Shown here one piece after another: positions 48,437 to 64,000 of a stretch of 64,000 nt of DNA. Each line of letters opens with the position of its first letter. Position 1 is the first letter of the stretch. The stretch spans positions 808,001 through 872,000 of the forward strand of contig JAQFVV010012535.1 of the NCBI GenBank assembly GCA_028023455.1, read 5' to 3'. The notes under the pieces were generated by a model. The model made no database searches. It had not been told where the DNA came from and saw only the letters and a list, made by a program, of their open reading frames with translations. The position numbers and the translations under genes are program-made. This DNA is from Epiperipatus broadwayi (lineage: Eukaryota; Onychophora; Udeonychophora; Euonychophora; Peripatidae).

Positions 48437-50386
48437 ATAACAGTTATAAGCAAGCATAAGAAACGGAGATCATGTGATGTTTATTGGAAAATAGATATGT
48501 GAGAATACTTGTCAGGTTTGATTTGTTTCCTCTCTATTTACCACAATCAACTATTTTCTAAAGATTTTTAATTGTTTAGTTTTGTATTTTAAATATATAT
48601 AATGACAAATTTTTCAAAATTACTTGATATTATTTTTCTCTCATTACAATAATTTCTATTTATTTTTCATATCCAAATCTTCTGAGCATTTTGTTTTTTC
48701 CTGTTTTTTTTTAAGTTTCTAGAATAACTGCTTTATTGGTTTATTATTAATATCATTGGTTGACATTGACTTCTGATCATCATAAAAATGACATTTCACA
48801 TGACTCTATCACATGACTCCAACTTACATATTGCTGTTTCAGTGCGTTTCACCACAGCCAAGCAACTTATTTTAAACATTAGTAACCGATAAATGCCAGA
48901 TGACAGTATTTAATAAACCCCTTTCCTATGCTGTCTTATACAGTATCCCCAGACTAAGTTCAAGATCATGACTTTCATCAATCATGAGCTTTGTATTTTA
49001 AAACAGTGCATCTGAGTATTCAGAATCTAATGAATCTTTTTTTAGAAGCCATCATTTCATTGTTTCATGATCCAAAGCTCCTCACTGATGAAAACCATAA
49101 ACTTGAAACTAGTATGAAGATATTGCTTAGGATAGCAGATAATATAAACGTATTAATCACTATCATCTGGCATCCACTTGCTTACCATATGAGGCATAGC
49201 TGTGATGAAAGAAAAAAGGATGCCGCTAAAAGAGCATATGTAATCAATCATGTGATGGAGTCATATAATATTTTATTGTTTTATACTAATATTGGTCACA
49301 GGATAAAAGTGCCTATTGTTATTAAAAAAACTAAGTACATCACAATATATAGATACTGAACTGGTTCCAGATCTACATGACTATACAACAGGTTGATTAA
49401 GATTGAAAATATTTATGTTTCTCAATTTGAGTTGATGCATTAGTTCCTAACTGTCTAGATGCACTATTTGAAGATCCAAAGCTCCTCATTGTTGAAACAA
49501 TAAACTTAAAACTAGTCTGGAAATATTGGAGCAACAGCATAGAATAGGAATTTATTAAAAACTATCATCTAGCAACTGTTAGTTACTAAAGCTTATCTAG
49601 TTTGCATAGCTGTGGTAAAAAAATTATATTTCCCTAAAGTAAACTATCATATATTTTTAAGGTCATATTCTCTGTGGTGATAAAATTCATTCAGACTATC
49701 ACAATTTAATTTGCTTATAAATTATCATATGTTTAAAAGAATATTTATTGTTGTGATGGCAAAATTCACTCTGACCACCATAATTTGATATGGTCGCTTA
49801 TGTTTCAAGTCTAATCTAAATTAATACCAATTCTTTATTTTCTTTGCTGCTCAAATGATATTCCTGAATGACTTCACAACTATTTGCGGTGTTAATGTGC
49901 TCTTTTAATTTTGTTTTTTCAATATCCAACTTACACATCCATAGAAAAACGATTGTAAAATATAATATTTTAAATAATTCTATGATAAATCTTTTAAATT
50001 CTGGATTTTTATTATAGATAATTATATATTAAAAAAAATATTGACAACTTCTACATTTTAACCATCAAATGTAAAATCAATTGCTAAGTCTGCTGCATAA
50101 ATTTTAACTTTATTATATTCTAATGTGACTTTACCTTTTCACTATGATTATTAAACTTTCTTAATAACTCTTCAGACTTTCTGTGATATTATCAGAACAT
50201 CTAATCTTAATTAATTTTAACCCAATCCTAAATCAGCATTTATTATTTCTATTTCGTTCAAAGTTTATCCATGAGTAATTAATTCTTTTTTTCACAAATT
50301 ATTCTGGTCGTTTTTAAAATTAAAGACTGCCACTATTCAAAATATAATATATTTAATGTTTTTGTGATGGTCTGTGATGATGGTAT
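48437..50386. other. Intron with diverged interspersed repeats
   Basis: 49.06-49.20 and 49.47-49.62 kb share GATCCAAAGCTCCTCA, TGAAAC, AAACTAGT and a TATCATCTGGCA-like end, so they are two copies of a repeat related to those at 9.15 and 30.88 kb. The 122-codon frame at 48991-49359 runs through this repeat and is not called. The remainder is A+T-rich. Confidence 0.5.
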
Positions 50387-50941
50387 TTTAGTTGTATTTA
50401 TATATTGGATTATTTCCATCATTTGATATTAAATATCGAATGTCTTTAGAAATATTTAACTTTATTTAAATTTTGTAATTAGATTCAATTGTTAGTAATA
50501 ACACACAAGTTAGTGTGTAAGCACAACGTTTTGAACTATATTATTCTCCACTTTTCAGGCGTTGCTGACCTAACCATTGACAGTACTAGCATGGGAATCA
50601 AACGTGAATCCTTAAATTCTTGAATATTGAATTTTTAAGGTATTCAAGAATCTAAAGAGCCTTTGGCCAGGTGGATCAGTTGATTATAGCATTATCTTAA
50701 AATTCAATATTCAAGAATCTAAGTTTGCAGATTGAATTCCTATGCTAATGCTATCACTGGTCAGGCCAGAAACACCTGAAGAAGAGAGAATAACACCTCT
50801 TGAAATACTGTGCATATACTAACCTGTGTGCTATTACTAATAGTTAAATGTAATTGGAAACTTTAAATAAAGTTAAATTTTTCTAAAGACATTACAGTAA
50901 TTAATATTAGATGATGGAAATAGTTCAGTACATAAATGTAA
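50387..50941. repeat. Foldback element with arms of about 260 bp
   Basis: Left arm markers TCCATCATTTGATATTAAAT, AATGTCTTTAGAAA and AGTTAGTGTGTAAGCACA are inverted on the right (GTGTGCTATTACTAATAG, TTTCTAAAGACATTAC, TTAGATGATGGAAAT). Centre is near 50.66 kb, within two inverted copies of TTCAAGAATCTAA/TTCTTGAATATTGAA. It has no frame. Confidence 0.75.
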
Positions 50942-51835
50942 TCTACGAGTTTTGAAAACTTTATTCAGTAACACCAATGTGTAGTTTTTGTTCTTCAGAT
51001 TTTAAAAATGTGTTGGCAACAAGCTAATTCGTTTTACAAAAACATGAGTTGTTGCTCTATTTCATTTAGCTTTATGTCGATATGTCTTTCTGAATGTTCA
51101 TCCTTTTAATTTGCAACATTGGAATTCTACTTATTGAAGCGATCTAGAAGCATATGATATCATAACTCTGTTATAAAACTTTTCAAATTCACTTTTTATT
51201 TGTTTGAATAATTTGGGCATAGATTTATATATTCATTATTAGCAGCAGCAATTCAGAAATGAGTTTGGAAGTATTTGTGACGGCTTTTGTCATCACTAAG
51301 CAAACAAATCTGGGAATCATAAACACGTCCTCATAAAAGTAGGCTAGTTCCTTATTTCATTTATTTGATATCTTGTAATGATGTCTTTTATTTTCTTCTA
51401 TAGCAATTATTATTGTAGCAAATTTTTTTCTGAAAAATTAAACTTATATTATCTTACACGTGTATCCCCCCCCCCAGAAAAAAAAAACAGTTTGATCACC
51501 TATCATAATTATTTATTTGGTCATCAGTAATCCATTTTATAAATATTTTAAAATGAATCTATTTGATCATCTTATTAAAAAAACAAATAGCTTTATTGCT
51601 AGAGAATTCATAAGAAGCTCCTAGCACTGGAAATGCCAGAACTGAGATTAATCTGAGGACTTTACATTCCAGAGTCGGACACTCCATCTTCATACTAAAC
51701 CAAGCACTGATTTTTGTTTTACTTGACATTTATTCTCACTCAATTGTTTTATTGGTTTTTTTTAAAAGAATTATATATATTAATACACTGTACAGGCTTA
51801 CACGCACCTGCACATATATAATGTAATGTATAAGG
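50942..51835. other. A+T-rich intronic DNA
   Basis: Contains a C9 run followed by A9 near 51.47 kb, and a less A+T-rich patch at 51.61-51.70 kb. No exon or element is recognised. Confidence 0.45.
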
Positions 51836-52112
51836 TATTCGAACTCAGACTTTAACACAACACTCAGTTCCCCATGCCATCTCATATTGCTGACCCATCT
51901 GATCATGCACATGTTGAAAAGATAAATAATCACCAATATACGTATTTCATGCTAAACCAGCAATCATCAGTTGGTCCGGATTACGGTCTCTACACATATA
52001 TACAATCAATGCTCAGCTATGTATGATTATGTGGGTCAGCAATGTGAGATGGCATGGGGAGATGAGGGTCGTATGAAAGTCTGAGTTCAAATCCCTTATA
52101 TATATTTATAGT
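51836..52112. repeat. Foldback copy of the 470-bp repeat family
   Basis: GAACTCAGACTTTAACACAA and CCCATGCCATCTCATATTGC are inverted as GCAATGTGAGATGGCATGGG and GAAAGTCTGAGTTC. The centre contains CAGTTGGTCCGGATTACGG, the family's diagnostic motif. Confidence 0.75.
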
Positions 52113-52146
52113 AATTTTAAAATAATGGTTTTATTTAATAATAGGT

Positions 52147-55252
<3,106 letters not shown>

Positions 55253-55329
55253 TAATCTTTATTGTACTGTATAAGATAAACAACTTAATTGATTGCAAGT
55301 ACTTCAAGTAACCTTAAGCTCATATGAAA

Positions 55330-56380
55330 GTAAAATAATACTCAACATACTAAATGCATTTCTAAAAGCCAATTAGCAGTCTGGATTTATACCTAGAAAA
55401 AGCAAAAAATAACAGATAAAATATAGCAATAATATATATTTGTATGTGTATGTGTTACAAAAAAGCTTTTGACAAAGTAAATAGAGAATGTTACGGAAAA
55501 TATCTTAGATTTGGGAACACTTTTGCATATGGTACAACTCAATCAAAATCTCTATTAATTTAATTCTGTAAGAATCAAAATAGACAAAACTTTACTGACC
55601 GAATTTTAAGATAAATGCATATATTAGACAGTGAGGCTTGCTTTCCCTCATTCTTTCTGATGCATATTTTGAGATTATTTGTGTAATATTCTTGAGGAAT
55701 GGGATGGTGGGAGATGCATAAATAATTAGTAATTTGCTGATAACATTATGTCTTTGACAGGTGATGAAAAGTTAATACATATCTTTAAAAAAAAACTACC
55801 AGTGGAAAAAAATTATTAGGTCTTGAAATAATTACTTAAAAAAATAAGGCATGATTATAGATTGTATAATAATTTCCAACAAACATAACAGTTGAATATT
55901 TTGATGAAATATAAGTAACTTAATAATGGTTTTAAAATGATGGTGAGTGGATAGAAAATAAATAAATAAAGATTATGTTGATAGAAAAAAAGAACTTAAT
56001 AATAATAACACCTGTGCAATATCAAAATTTTAAAATAATGAATGAAATAGCTAACAATTACAAATGCCTTGTCAGATTAGTAATATAGATGGCAAACCAA
56101 AGGATGAAATTAATTATAGAATTAAATTTAGATAAATGCTTTAGCAGAAATAACTTAATATAAGAAAGAATATGTGTGTGTTTAAAAAGACATTTAATAG
56201 ATTTATCAGTTCTTATATATGGATCTGAAAATTGGACACTTATTCATATAAAGATTTCAAGTTTGGAGATTTGCGTAATAGAAGTAACTAGAAGGAATTG
56301 AAAGCAAAAATACATGGATGATAAACATGTATATTTGACATCATTGAAAGAATTTTTTTTAAGTGACCTAACAATCTACT
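55330..56380 (+). mobile_element. Relic of a second, unrelated LINE
   Basis: Fragments in several frames recall RT regions: SGFIPRK, then KKAFDKVNRE (motif A), then a motif-C-like ADNIM where YADD is usual. A C-terminal YGSENWTL at about 56.22 kb is typical of the LINE C-terminal YGxExWT signature. Everything is riddled with stops. The relic ends about 20 bp from the exon 1 donor. Confidence 0.6.
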
Positions 56381-56402
56381 AAACCTAATATATTTTACTT
56401 AC

Positions 56403-56532
56403 GTTCTGAACGAGATTTAGTAATTAATATTATCATAATAGCGAAAATTACAGCAGAAACTATGAAAATTATACCAACTACTGCCCTGATTATTCTGATC
56501 ATAAAATACGAATTGGGTGGTGAAGCTTTCAT
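56403..56532 (-). CDS. Exon 1: start codon, short basic N-terminus and transmembrane signal anchor
   Basis: The ATG is at 56532-56530 and the reading frame runs 43 codons plus one base to a strong donor (AAC|GTAAGTAA). The peptide opens MKASPPNSYF, has R13 and R16, then an uninterrupted hydrophobic segment at about residues 17-38 (AVVGIIFIVSAVIFAIMIIL), then K39 and R41. There is no small-residue cleavage site after the helix, so an uncleaved anchor is more likely than a signal peptide. The preference for type II topology is inferred from the glycosylation sequons in the next exon; charge balance alone is weak. No splice acceptor adjoins the ATG, so the 5' UTR probably continues in the same exon. 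The last base, C, joins AA of exon 2 to give Gln. The locus sits between LINE-rich stretches. Confidence 0.78.
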
Positions 56533-57126
56533 CGTATAAACAAACAAATTATTTACTTCAAAACTGATTTTAATTTGCTAAATTGTTTAATGTTGGACAC
56601 GTTCTTTCGAGAAAAGCTAAACGTGCATTTCTAGGCAATTAAGTTATATTAAATTGGTTAAAATCGCGATAAAATCATTTCATTAATTTATTCAGGTAAA
56701 TTTTTTAAAAGATTCGAGGGAGGTCTCATGGACACCATTTTCAGTATCAATAAAACTAAAACAATAGAATGATTTGTCGCTTGAGAAATCACATGACCTT
56801 CGATCCCGGATGCGACAATTGACCTGCAATTCATAAACCTTTAGTTCTGAATCAATACCAAAATCATATAGGGCATAGTTTTAATGCAATACATAGATAT
56901 TTACAATCATCGTCATCATGAGGTAACTATAATGTGCGGTGAGAATTGTTCACACTAGCATGCTATTTTACTTAATGGCTATGATTATTAATACCTAATA
57001 ACATTATGTAAAAAAAATCTGCAATGAAATAGTAGGCAGAAATGGCGTAGACAATTCTTTGTAAAGTAAAATCTTATTTAAAGTATTCATTAAAGTTTAT
57101 GACAAACATAAGGAAAGATCTTGAAA
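56533..57126 (-). promoter_or_regulatory. Upstream region of exon 1, possible 5' UTR and promoter
   Basis: The 500 bases before the ATG on the minus strand are richer in G+C than the introns and contain short upstream start codons (one opens ATG GTG TCC and stops after 16 codons). I cannot point to a TATA box or initiator with confidence. A LINE copy begins at 57127, limiting any old promoter to this stretch unless it lies further off. Confidence 0.3.
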
Positions 57127-58573
57127 TAACTGTCCTTCACATCTAACATCTTTTCTATATCCATTACATACTTATTTAAGATTATCTCTAATTCTTCTCT
57201 AGAGCTACACTCTGTTCCCTCATCATCTAGTAATACTATTTCTCTCTCCACTACATTCCTTCTTTTAATGTATTTCCAAATTTGTTTACTTCCATCTCTT
57301 CCACTTTTATTAATATCCTCCAACACTTTGCTATTCAATTTCATACTCTCTATAATTATCTATTTTAGCCAACTTCTTTTTTTTCTAATTACTTTTCCCA
57401 TTTAGCATTAACATCTTTTTCACTTTCTTTGTTCTTAATAGCACACTTAAATTTTCTGCATGCTTTTTTTTCTCTCTTTTACACTTTTACTAACTCTCAT
57501 TTTCCTATTATTTTTACTCTTCTGAATATTGTCACCTAAAACCATATTTCCACTTTTTCTATTTCTCCACATCAGTCCTGTACTCATCCCCAACCAACAC
57601 TTCCATGGTTTCTTCAACTTTTATTTTATATTCTTCTAACTTATTTTTTATCAATCCCTCTCCATCTACATCTTTCACTATCCTTTCTACTTTTATTACT
57701 ATTTTCCAGCATATTACTAACCATTTCTATTTTAACAAGTTATGATCACTATTACATATTCTCTTAATTTTCCATACTTTATTCATTCCCTCTTTCTCTA
57801 CTAATATATAATCTATTGTGGGGAATATATTATTTATAGATCATGTGTATTGTCCCTCATAAATATTTGATAAATTTCCAATGCTCAAATTGACTCTCTG
57901 ACAAAAATTCTTCAAAAGTTGTCCATTCTTATTACCGACATCATCAATTTCTTCAATATGCCCATTCATATCCCTTATAACCATTATTCTCTTCCTTTTT
58001 TTTTTGAAACTCTGTACATCCTTAACAAGGCATATCAAATATGCTACTATCCCACTCCATTATATTTTGACTATCTCTAGTGGCTATATACACTACAGCC
58101 ACCATTCATTCTTGTCTTCCTAACCTTATCTCAAACCACAAATGTTCTTGACATTTAACAGTAATTAAATATTTTTTTGACATAACTCCTATACCACTAA
58201 CTCTTTTTTCTTTTTCTTTTCTATTTATACCTTGCCCTACCAAGTCTTTTAGAATAGTTTCTTTTTCTCTTAGATGTGTTTCTACTATTGCTAATACCTT
58301 AAGCTCTTTATTTTTAATTGCTTTGTTTAATTCCAGCCACTTTTCTTGTCTCCTACCACCTTGCAAATTCAACTACCCAATTTAACAATTTCTTCTTTTC
58401 TAATTACTCTTTTATAAATTCTTTTGACTCTTTCTTCTCCATTACATTTATAAATAACTTGCTTACCATTAATTTTACAGGCCCATTTCTCTCCTCATCT
58501 ACATTCATATCTAAAACAGCTATAACCAATCCATTTCTTCTTCCTTCTGATAACACTGCCACTTAACACCCAA
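57127..58573 (-). mobile_element. LINE copy with 5' half only
   Basis: Starts in a 5' UTR-like region at 58.57 kb and runs through endonuclease segments (58372-58106 with IVETHL; 58038-57841 with RDMNGHIEE where GDMN is usual; an intact NSDHN near 57.75 kb) and the connector (57344-57130). It stops short of the RT catalytic domain at GATGTGAAGGACAG. A LINE lacking its 3' half is unusual, since target-primed insertion truncates the 5' side. Confidence 0.8.
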
Positions 58574-59975
58574 TGTGATGTGATGTACTGTGACTTCTCC
58601 TTAAATGGAGTCAGTAATCTCTCAGAAACTATCCCAAAAAAAACCTGTTAGCCACTTTGCCTTTCCCTCCATTTCCCATAATCTACTTCATCCCATTTCC
58701 ACAACATAATCTTTGTCAACTCTATGGCCTTTATATCTAAATCCCCCTTATCTTTTCTCAAACCCAACAAAAAACCAATAACCCACTTTCTGTATAATCA
58801 CTTTATTCATATTTATTCTTCCATAATTTCATTATTTGTACCCTTTCTGCTTTCAAGCATTTACATTCAATCAACAGATGCCTAATATTTTCTATGCCTT
58901 CCTTACACTATTTGCAGACTAAATCACTCATATTTTTCCATTTACATGTATATTCTCTTCTCACTAAAGATCCTATTCGAGCTTTAAATAATAAACTATT
59001 TTCCTTGCTATTATCATAAATTAACTCACACCAATGTTCTGTTTACTTCTATATATATTTAATCTCTTTTTATTCTCCATACTAGTTCTCCATCTCTCCT
59101 ACTTCCTATTCTTTATTAATGCATCCATTCTTTTATCCCATTCCTTACTACTATAACACTCAACAATCCTCCTAACACAATCATCCCAACTTTTCTACAA
59201 GTATACTGATAAATTCTTTATCCAAATCTTTTGCATACTACATTACCTTTCTCATCCATCTTGTTGCCTGCCCTTTACTCATAACTAAATACTATTTTGG
59301 CTATTCTTTTATTATCCATAAACTGCAACTTACCAAACATTTTCATTTTACTTTTTGCATCTCTCATATAAAAATTTGACCATTCCATTTCTCCTTGAAT
59401 TGCCTCCTTTGCTGTCCACACCTCTGCATCTGATGCATGTCTTCCTACTTCCCTTTGTACTTTTTCTAAGTAATGTAATACCTCTTTACTAACACATAAC
59501 ACATCATTACCATATGTTAACCCTGCTACTGCAACTCCCTTCCATACAATTCTAGCTACATCATATTTATTATATGAAAACACTGTTAATTTCTTTACCA
59601 AACCCTTTCTTTTCTTTGCTTCATTTACTAATTTTTTCTCCCATTCATATAACCAATTTTTCTGATTATTTAAGATGATTCCCAAATTACTATATCTATC
59701 CACCACACTTAACCTTATATCCCCCAATAAAAATTCTATATCTTCTCTTTCTCCTGTATTAACCACCATTATATTTGATTTTTCTTCACTAAATTTAATC
59801 CCCATCTCTTTATCCACTCTTGCACATGTCCTCAGCATACCTTCCATATCTTCTCTTTTTTCTGCACACAAAAAGACATCATCCGCAAAAAAAACCAACA
59901 AAATATATACTCCCTTGCCACCTATTAACGGAATCTCTATCCCTCTTCCTAGTCTTTCTATTATTTTCTCCATGT
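58574..59975 (-). mobile_element. LINE copy with 3' half only
   Basis: Opens in the middle of the RT domain and holds a 232-codon intact frame (59973-59275) with FFADDVFLCAEKRED as the catalytic FADD region and a downstream YNLGIIL-like segment (SNLGIILNNQ). It ends with the tail TACATCACATCACATT, immediately followed by the start of the 5'-half copy. Together the two halves are a head-to-tail pair with the break inside. Confidence 0.82.
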
Positions 59976-61440
59976 TCTTTTATAAGTTGGTGGCTCCCCC
60001 CCCCCACCCCAATTATCTTAAAAAAATTCCAGAATGCATATTAAATGCTTACCTAATTGTATACATCTTATACCTTATTGATAATATTTATTTTCTTAAT
60101 AGAAATAATAATAATAACTTTCCATACTTGAAAAAATGCACTTTTTAATGTATTGAAATATAAGCAGATAGTTTCAACTTAACAGTTTTTTTCAAAGCTT
60201 ATTTTATATTTAACAAAAAAAAAGTTCTATACATGTTTTTATTTCTTTATAATCTTTTAATATTTATTCATAGTCTTATTTTTCTGTTGTTATCTGATAA
60301 CTTTTATAACATTTTCCAAAGCTTTGACGTATTACTTTTAAAAACACCTCATAATCAGCAAAATCTACATAATTCAAATAATACCATTTATTTTTATTCC
60401 CTTGGTTTTCTATTTTAATTTACCAAAAAAAAAAAAAAAAACATATCTAAAAATTAATGTAAATAGTTTTGTGAAGATAAAAATTTCTTCGTGTACATTT
60501 TTATTATTGTTCATCTTCTTAATGATGTATCTAACTACTATTGCAGTTTGACAAATATTTTTCAGATTTTGACAAAATTTGGGTCTATACTTTGATGTTA
60601 CAAAGTTTTCATCATTATCATATACAGAGTTAATACTTGGCTTTGATCTTTTGTGTTAAGAACTCTTTGAAGCCCAAATTATTCATTTGGTTGGTTTGAG
60701 AATAAAGTTTACTGTACAGGAGATGTAATGATCTTAGAATAAATCATTTGAAAATGATGAGATTGATAAATCTAATATTTCTAATAACTTTTTTAAATAT
60801 CAATATACCACGCACTCTTATATTCATCTGATACATTTTTATTTACTTATTTGGTATGTAGCTTTGCAAACAACTTTTCTATTTTTTTCATCTTCTTTTA
60901 AGAAATCAATAATATTTTATTATTTCCTGAAGATTCTATTCTTCATATTTTTAATTACATCTCATTTCTTCACTTAGCATTTTAGATGTAAAAGTTACTT
61001 TTTATTTTATTTATTATACAGTTGTTGTTTTTTTTAGCTCGTCCCTTTTTAGTAATACTATCATTCTTATTTCAATTTTTTTTTTCAAGAACAAAAAATT
61101 ACACTTTTAATATTTTTTGTTCTATGTATTTGCTTGCTAATTCTCAATTATATTTTTTTATCATTCACTATTTTTGTTACCATTTTATAGAATTCTAAAG
61201 ACTCACTTCTTGTAAGCATATAATTTTTAGAGAGGTTCATTTTTTCAATAACATTGCCATGTGTCATTTAAAAATTTACTGGTGAATTGTTGTTTATTTT
61301 TGCACTGCTTATCCGTGTAGCTCACTTTAATCAAGTATCAGTTGTCTTCTTATTGAATTTGTTGAAATCTGAATCGTCACCAACGTCTATTAATAATTTA
61401 TAACGATGTACAAAGTTTAGATTAAATTCGCTGCATATTT
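59976..61440. other. A+T-rich DNA, nothing recognised
   Basis: Includes a C11 run near 59.998 kb and an A17 run near 60.43 kb. I see no exon, and I cannot tell whether it belongs to the upstream flank of the gene or another intron. Confidence 0.5.
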
Positions 61441-63378
61441 TTAAAGCTTGTTTATTAAAAGTCTTGAATTTGTTGAATATCCCTTCATTGATTCAACTCT
61501 TTTGTCTAGCCATCGATATAATGGTTCAGCAGCTTCGGTTTTGTGCTGAATGAAGCTCGCATAATAATTGACAATACTAAGGAATGCCTGAAGCTTCCTT
61601 TTGTGTGTGAGTGTTTGACACATTTAGAATAGTCTTTATTTTCTCTTCATTAAAAAAAAATATCTTGGGCTGCAATCATGAATCCAAAAAAGTATAATTC
61701 CTCAACTTCAAACACACACTTATTACAGTTTTAATTTCTATTTTCATAAAATTTGTTTAGAAGCTTTCTAGTGGACTCAATTGTTCCTTACTTCATATCA
61801 CTAGTAGAAAATTACAAAATATGGACTGGCTTCAGGAATTGTAGCCACTGATTGATTAACTACTCATTAGAATATGGCTAAGACAACCAAAATATGAAAT
61901 GGCTCTTGAGTTATAATTGCTAGTACTCTAGAATTTTTCTCATCTCTAGGTAATTGAAGATATATTAGAGGTCTATTCTAGAAAATGTTCTACTTCTAGA
62001 TAAAGTAGAAAAAAATTGTTTAACTGTTAGAGAGGGGCAATTATAAAAATTTAAGACTTGATTTATTATACAGAAATGATCTCCGAAGATTTGTAACTCT
62101 CCATTGATTTTAATAATGTGCAAAATTGGTGTAATCTATTTCATAAAGAGTGATTGGTTTGATCACTCTCTGGATAGCAATGTATTCATCTCCCTGAATT
62201 TAGTTCTTAAAGTAAAAAATATTGGCTTATGACTGACAATAAAAGACAGCTAATTAGTTTAACATATTTATTTATAAGTAATTGAAGAGGTGTTCCTTGA
62301 TAATGATGCAAATCAGGTTCAAAAACTTTCACTTTGATTAGTGGGTATCAGCCCATTAAGTTCCTATGATAACAATTATGTACATTTAGATTCTTTCTGG
62401 ACATTGACCTCAATCTGAACCAGGAGTGTAACTCACCCTGATAATCATAGATAAAATTTGGAATGGGCTTCAGATTGACTTTTTGATTTTTAGTTATTCT
62501 TGCCCCCAACACTTACTTGAGACAAAGGAGAAGGTCAAGCCAGAATCAATCATCATTTCCATAGAATTATTTTTAATGATAATTAATTTTATAAAAGCAG
62601 GCACTTCACCTTTCTCATTAAATGCCTATATATGTAAATTTTTATGACTTGATTGACAGTTCTGCTCATTAGATGAAACATTATTACTATTTTCTTCTTT
62701 TTGTAAAACAGATAGTTTTAATATATCCAATACATTGAAAAAATCTGACAGTTTGTCATTTATATCTATGCATTGACTGGAAAAATGGTGGGTTTTTTTT
62801 TTTTTGCTATGGTAATAATTTTTTGCAATTGCTTGGTATTATGTTTACCTTCAGTAATTAGTGTGCAGTCAACCCTATGAGACTGCTTTTGTCATGTCAG
62901 TTTTATTTCTGCTTTTGTATAGAGCAAAGTTTCTCTTATGGCCACTGGAGATAATATAGTATCAATTGTAATATGGGAATCCATCAGTAATCAGATGCTT
63001 AATACCTGATCTTTCATACCACATGTAAATAAATCTCTAAATGACCTCTTAAGGAATACTCCAAATTTGCAGACCAACCCTATCCTTCACAATTCACAAA
63101 TGTTTTTCATCATCTCCTGGTTGCATTTAGGTTGAATCTATATTTTAGGTTTGGTGTAAATATCCATTTAGAGGTTCAATGGTCTTATCAAACAATACTT
63201 TAGAAGGATATAAGATTGCTTTCTGTGACATAAAAACCTGGTAAGTAGTTAATCCATAGAAACTTACAAGCTTTACCAATCTTACTTTTGGTTTAATTTC
63301 ATTAATATTCATATAAAAATTCCATCTTTTCCAAGTACATTGATCAAGATCCTGTGCAAGTTGGTACAAGTTTTTCAA
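61441..63378 (-). mobile_element. Ty3/Gypsy-type retrotransposon relic
   Basis: Minus-strand fragments in the order gag, protease, pol. 63378-63145 resembles a gag N-terminal region (LAQDLDQCTWKRWNFY). Near 62.55 kb an aspartic-protease signature is readable (MIDSGLTFSFVS). 61623-61441 matches the RNase H junction of Gypsy pol (KRKLQAFLSIVNYYASFI). Stops and deletions separate them and the RT core is largely missing. No LTRs are visible in the window. Confidence 0.7.
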
Positions 63379-64000
63379 GAGACCCCATTTGAGCCATTAT
63401 ATATAAAAAAACTTTCAAGACTACATTTCAATGAGTATTCATTATTTCACTTCACTGGCATTTGGATATTTATCACTACATGTTGTATGTCTAGCCAAAT
63501 ATATCATATCCTAGTCTCTTGTTAATTATCACATAAAATTAAAAAAATCTAATATTATAAGTGTTTTAATATACAATGATAACATATATGAATGAAGGGT
63601 AATCTCACTTAACAATTAGACAATTCATTCTCAACACATACATAGGTCTAGAAGATAACAACAAGAACATAAGCTAATCTTCTGAATTGCCTTCGTTGAT
63701 CTTTAAACTTGTAGACAGTTGTATTCATGGGTAAAAAAGGTAAAGAGACAGTCTGTTTCTTCTAAAAAATAAAAGGAATGGACCACTGAGTAAACTATTA
63801 TTTTTATTGGTCTGTTTGTTTACATATATTATCCAATGATAATTATTTCCTATTCACAAATTGCAAATGATACGTTTATTTTAGTTTGCAAATAAGTGAT
63901 TTGTGTATACTAAACTTTTGTTTTTGAATAAACTGTGCCAGCTCAGATGTTGGTTTATTGGATCTCAGGCCATGTATTTAGAAGGAAATTACTTTTTTTG
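63379..64000. other. A+T-rich DNA at the right edge, nothing recognised
   Basis: May contain the rest of the Gypsy relic's leader. No LTR end, exon or repeat is identified. Confidence 0.4.

Noticed and set aside
48991-49359. 122-codon plus-strand frame
   Set aside because: It runs through an interspersed repeat that recurs at 49.47 kb with stops and shows no domain.

Overview
This window looks like chromosomal DNA from an animal, probably an invertebrate. It is very A+T-rich (about three quarters by eye) and full of microsatellites. It carries spliceosomal introns, tRNA-derived SINE, LINE, Penelope-like, LTR and hAT-type elements, and no bacterial or organellar gene organisation. I cannot name the phylum from the sequence.

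The one host gene I can support runs on the minus strand across most of the window (56.5 kb down to at least 10 kb) and leaves through the left edge. Exon 1 (56403-56532) encodes a 43-residue start with a short basic N-terminus and one transmembrane helix. Exon 2 (48052-48192) encodes a lumenal/extracellular stretch with two N-glycosylation sequons. A divergent short exon lies at 29244-29300. A tandem array of nine 63-nt exon copies (9982-11801) follows, each unit about 205-232 bp. Every exon after the first begins with the last two bases of a codon and ends with the first base of the next, so any subset can be joined in frame. The predicted product is a type II (signal-anchor) membrane protein whose outer part is a ladder of a 21-residue unit, RSTVTEEAKRFTTIPNISIT plus one split-codon residue. 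The C-terminal end is not visible.

The introns are built by duplication at a larger scale. The same unique-looking A+T-rich segments recur in several places (for example 6.44-6.60, 25.50-25.69, 28.90-29.08 and 42.24-42.64 kb), each just downstream in transcription of an exon locus of the repeat family. At these four loci the exon is amplified (10-11.8 kb), lost or overwritten (about 26 kb), single (29.2 kb) or a dead relic (42.8 kb).

The rest is mobile DNA inserted into those introns: MITEs (1.8, 23.6, 33.6, 48.3 kb), a short SINE (2.6 kb), a probable solo LTR (6.8-9.0 kb), foldback repeats (9.1, 18.5-20, 29.9, 40.1, 50.4, 51.8 kb) and a Penelope-like element with a head-to-tail partial copy (20.0-23.2 kb). 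There is also a GIY-YIG-only Penelope relative (26.1-26.9 kb). A 6.5-kb non-autonomous LTR element with 1.66-kb LTRs (32981-39491) carries a 400-bp hAT-type MITE in its 5' LTR while the 3' LTR keeps the empty site. To either side of exon 1 lie LINE copies (52.1-56.4 and 57.1-60.0 kb), and a decayed Ty3/Gypsy pol/gag region lies at 61.4-63.4 kb.
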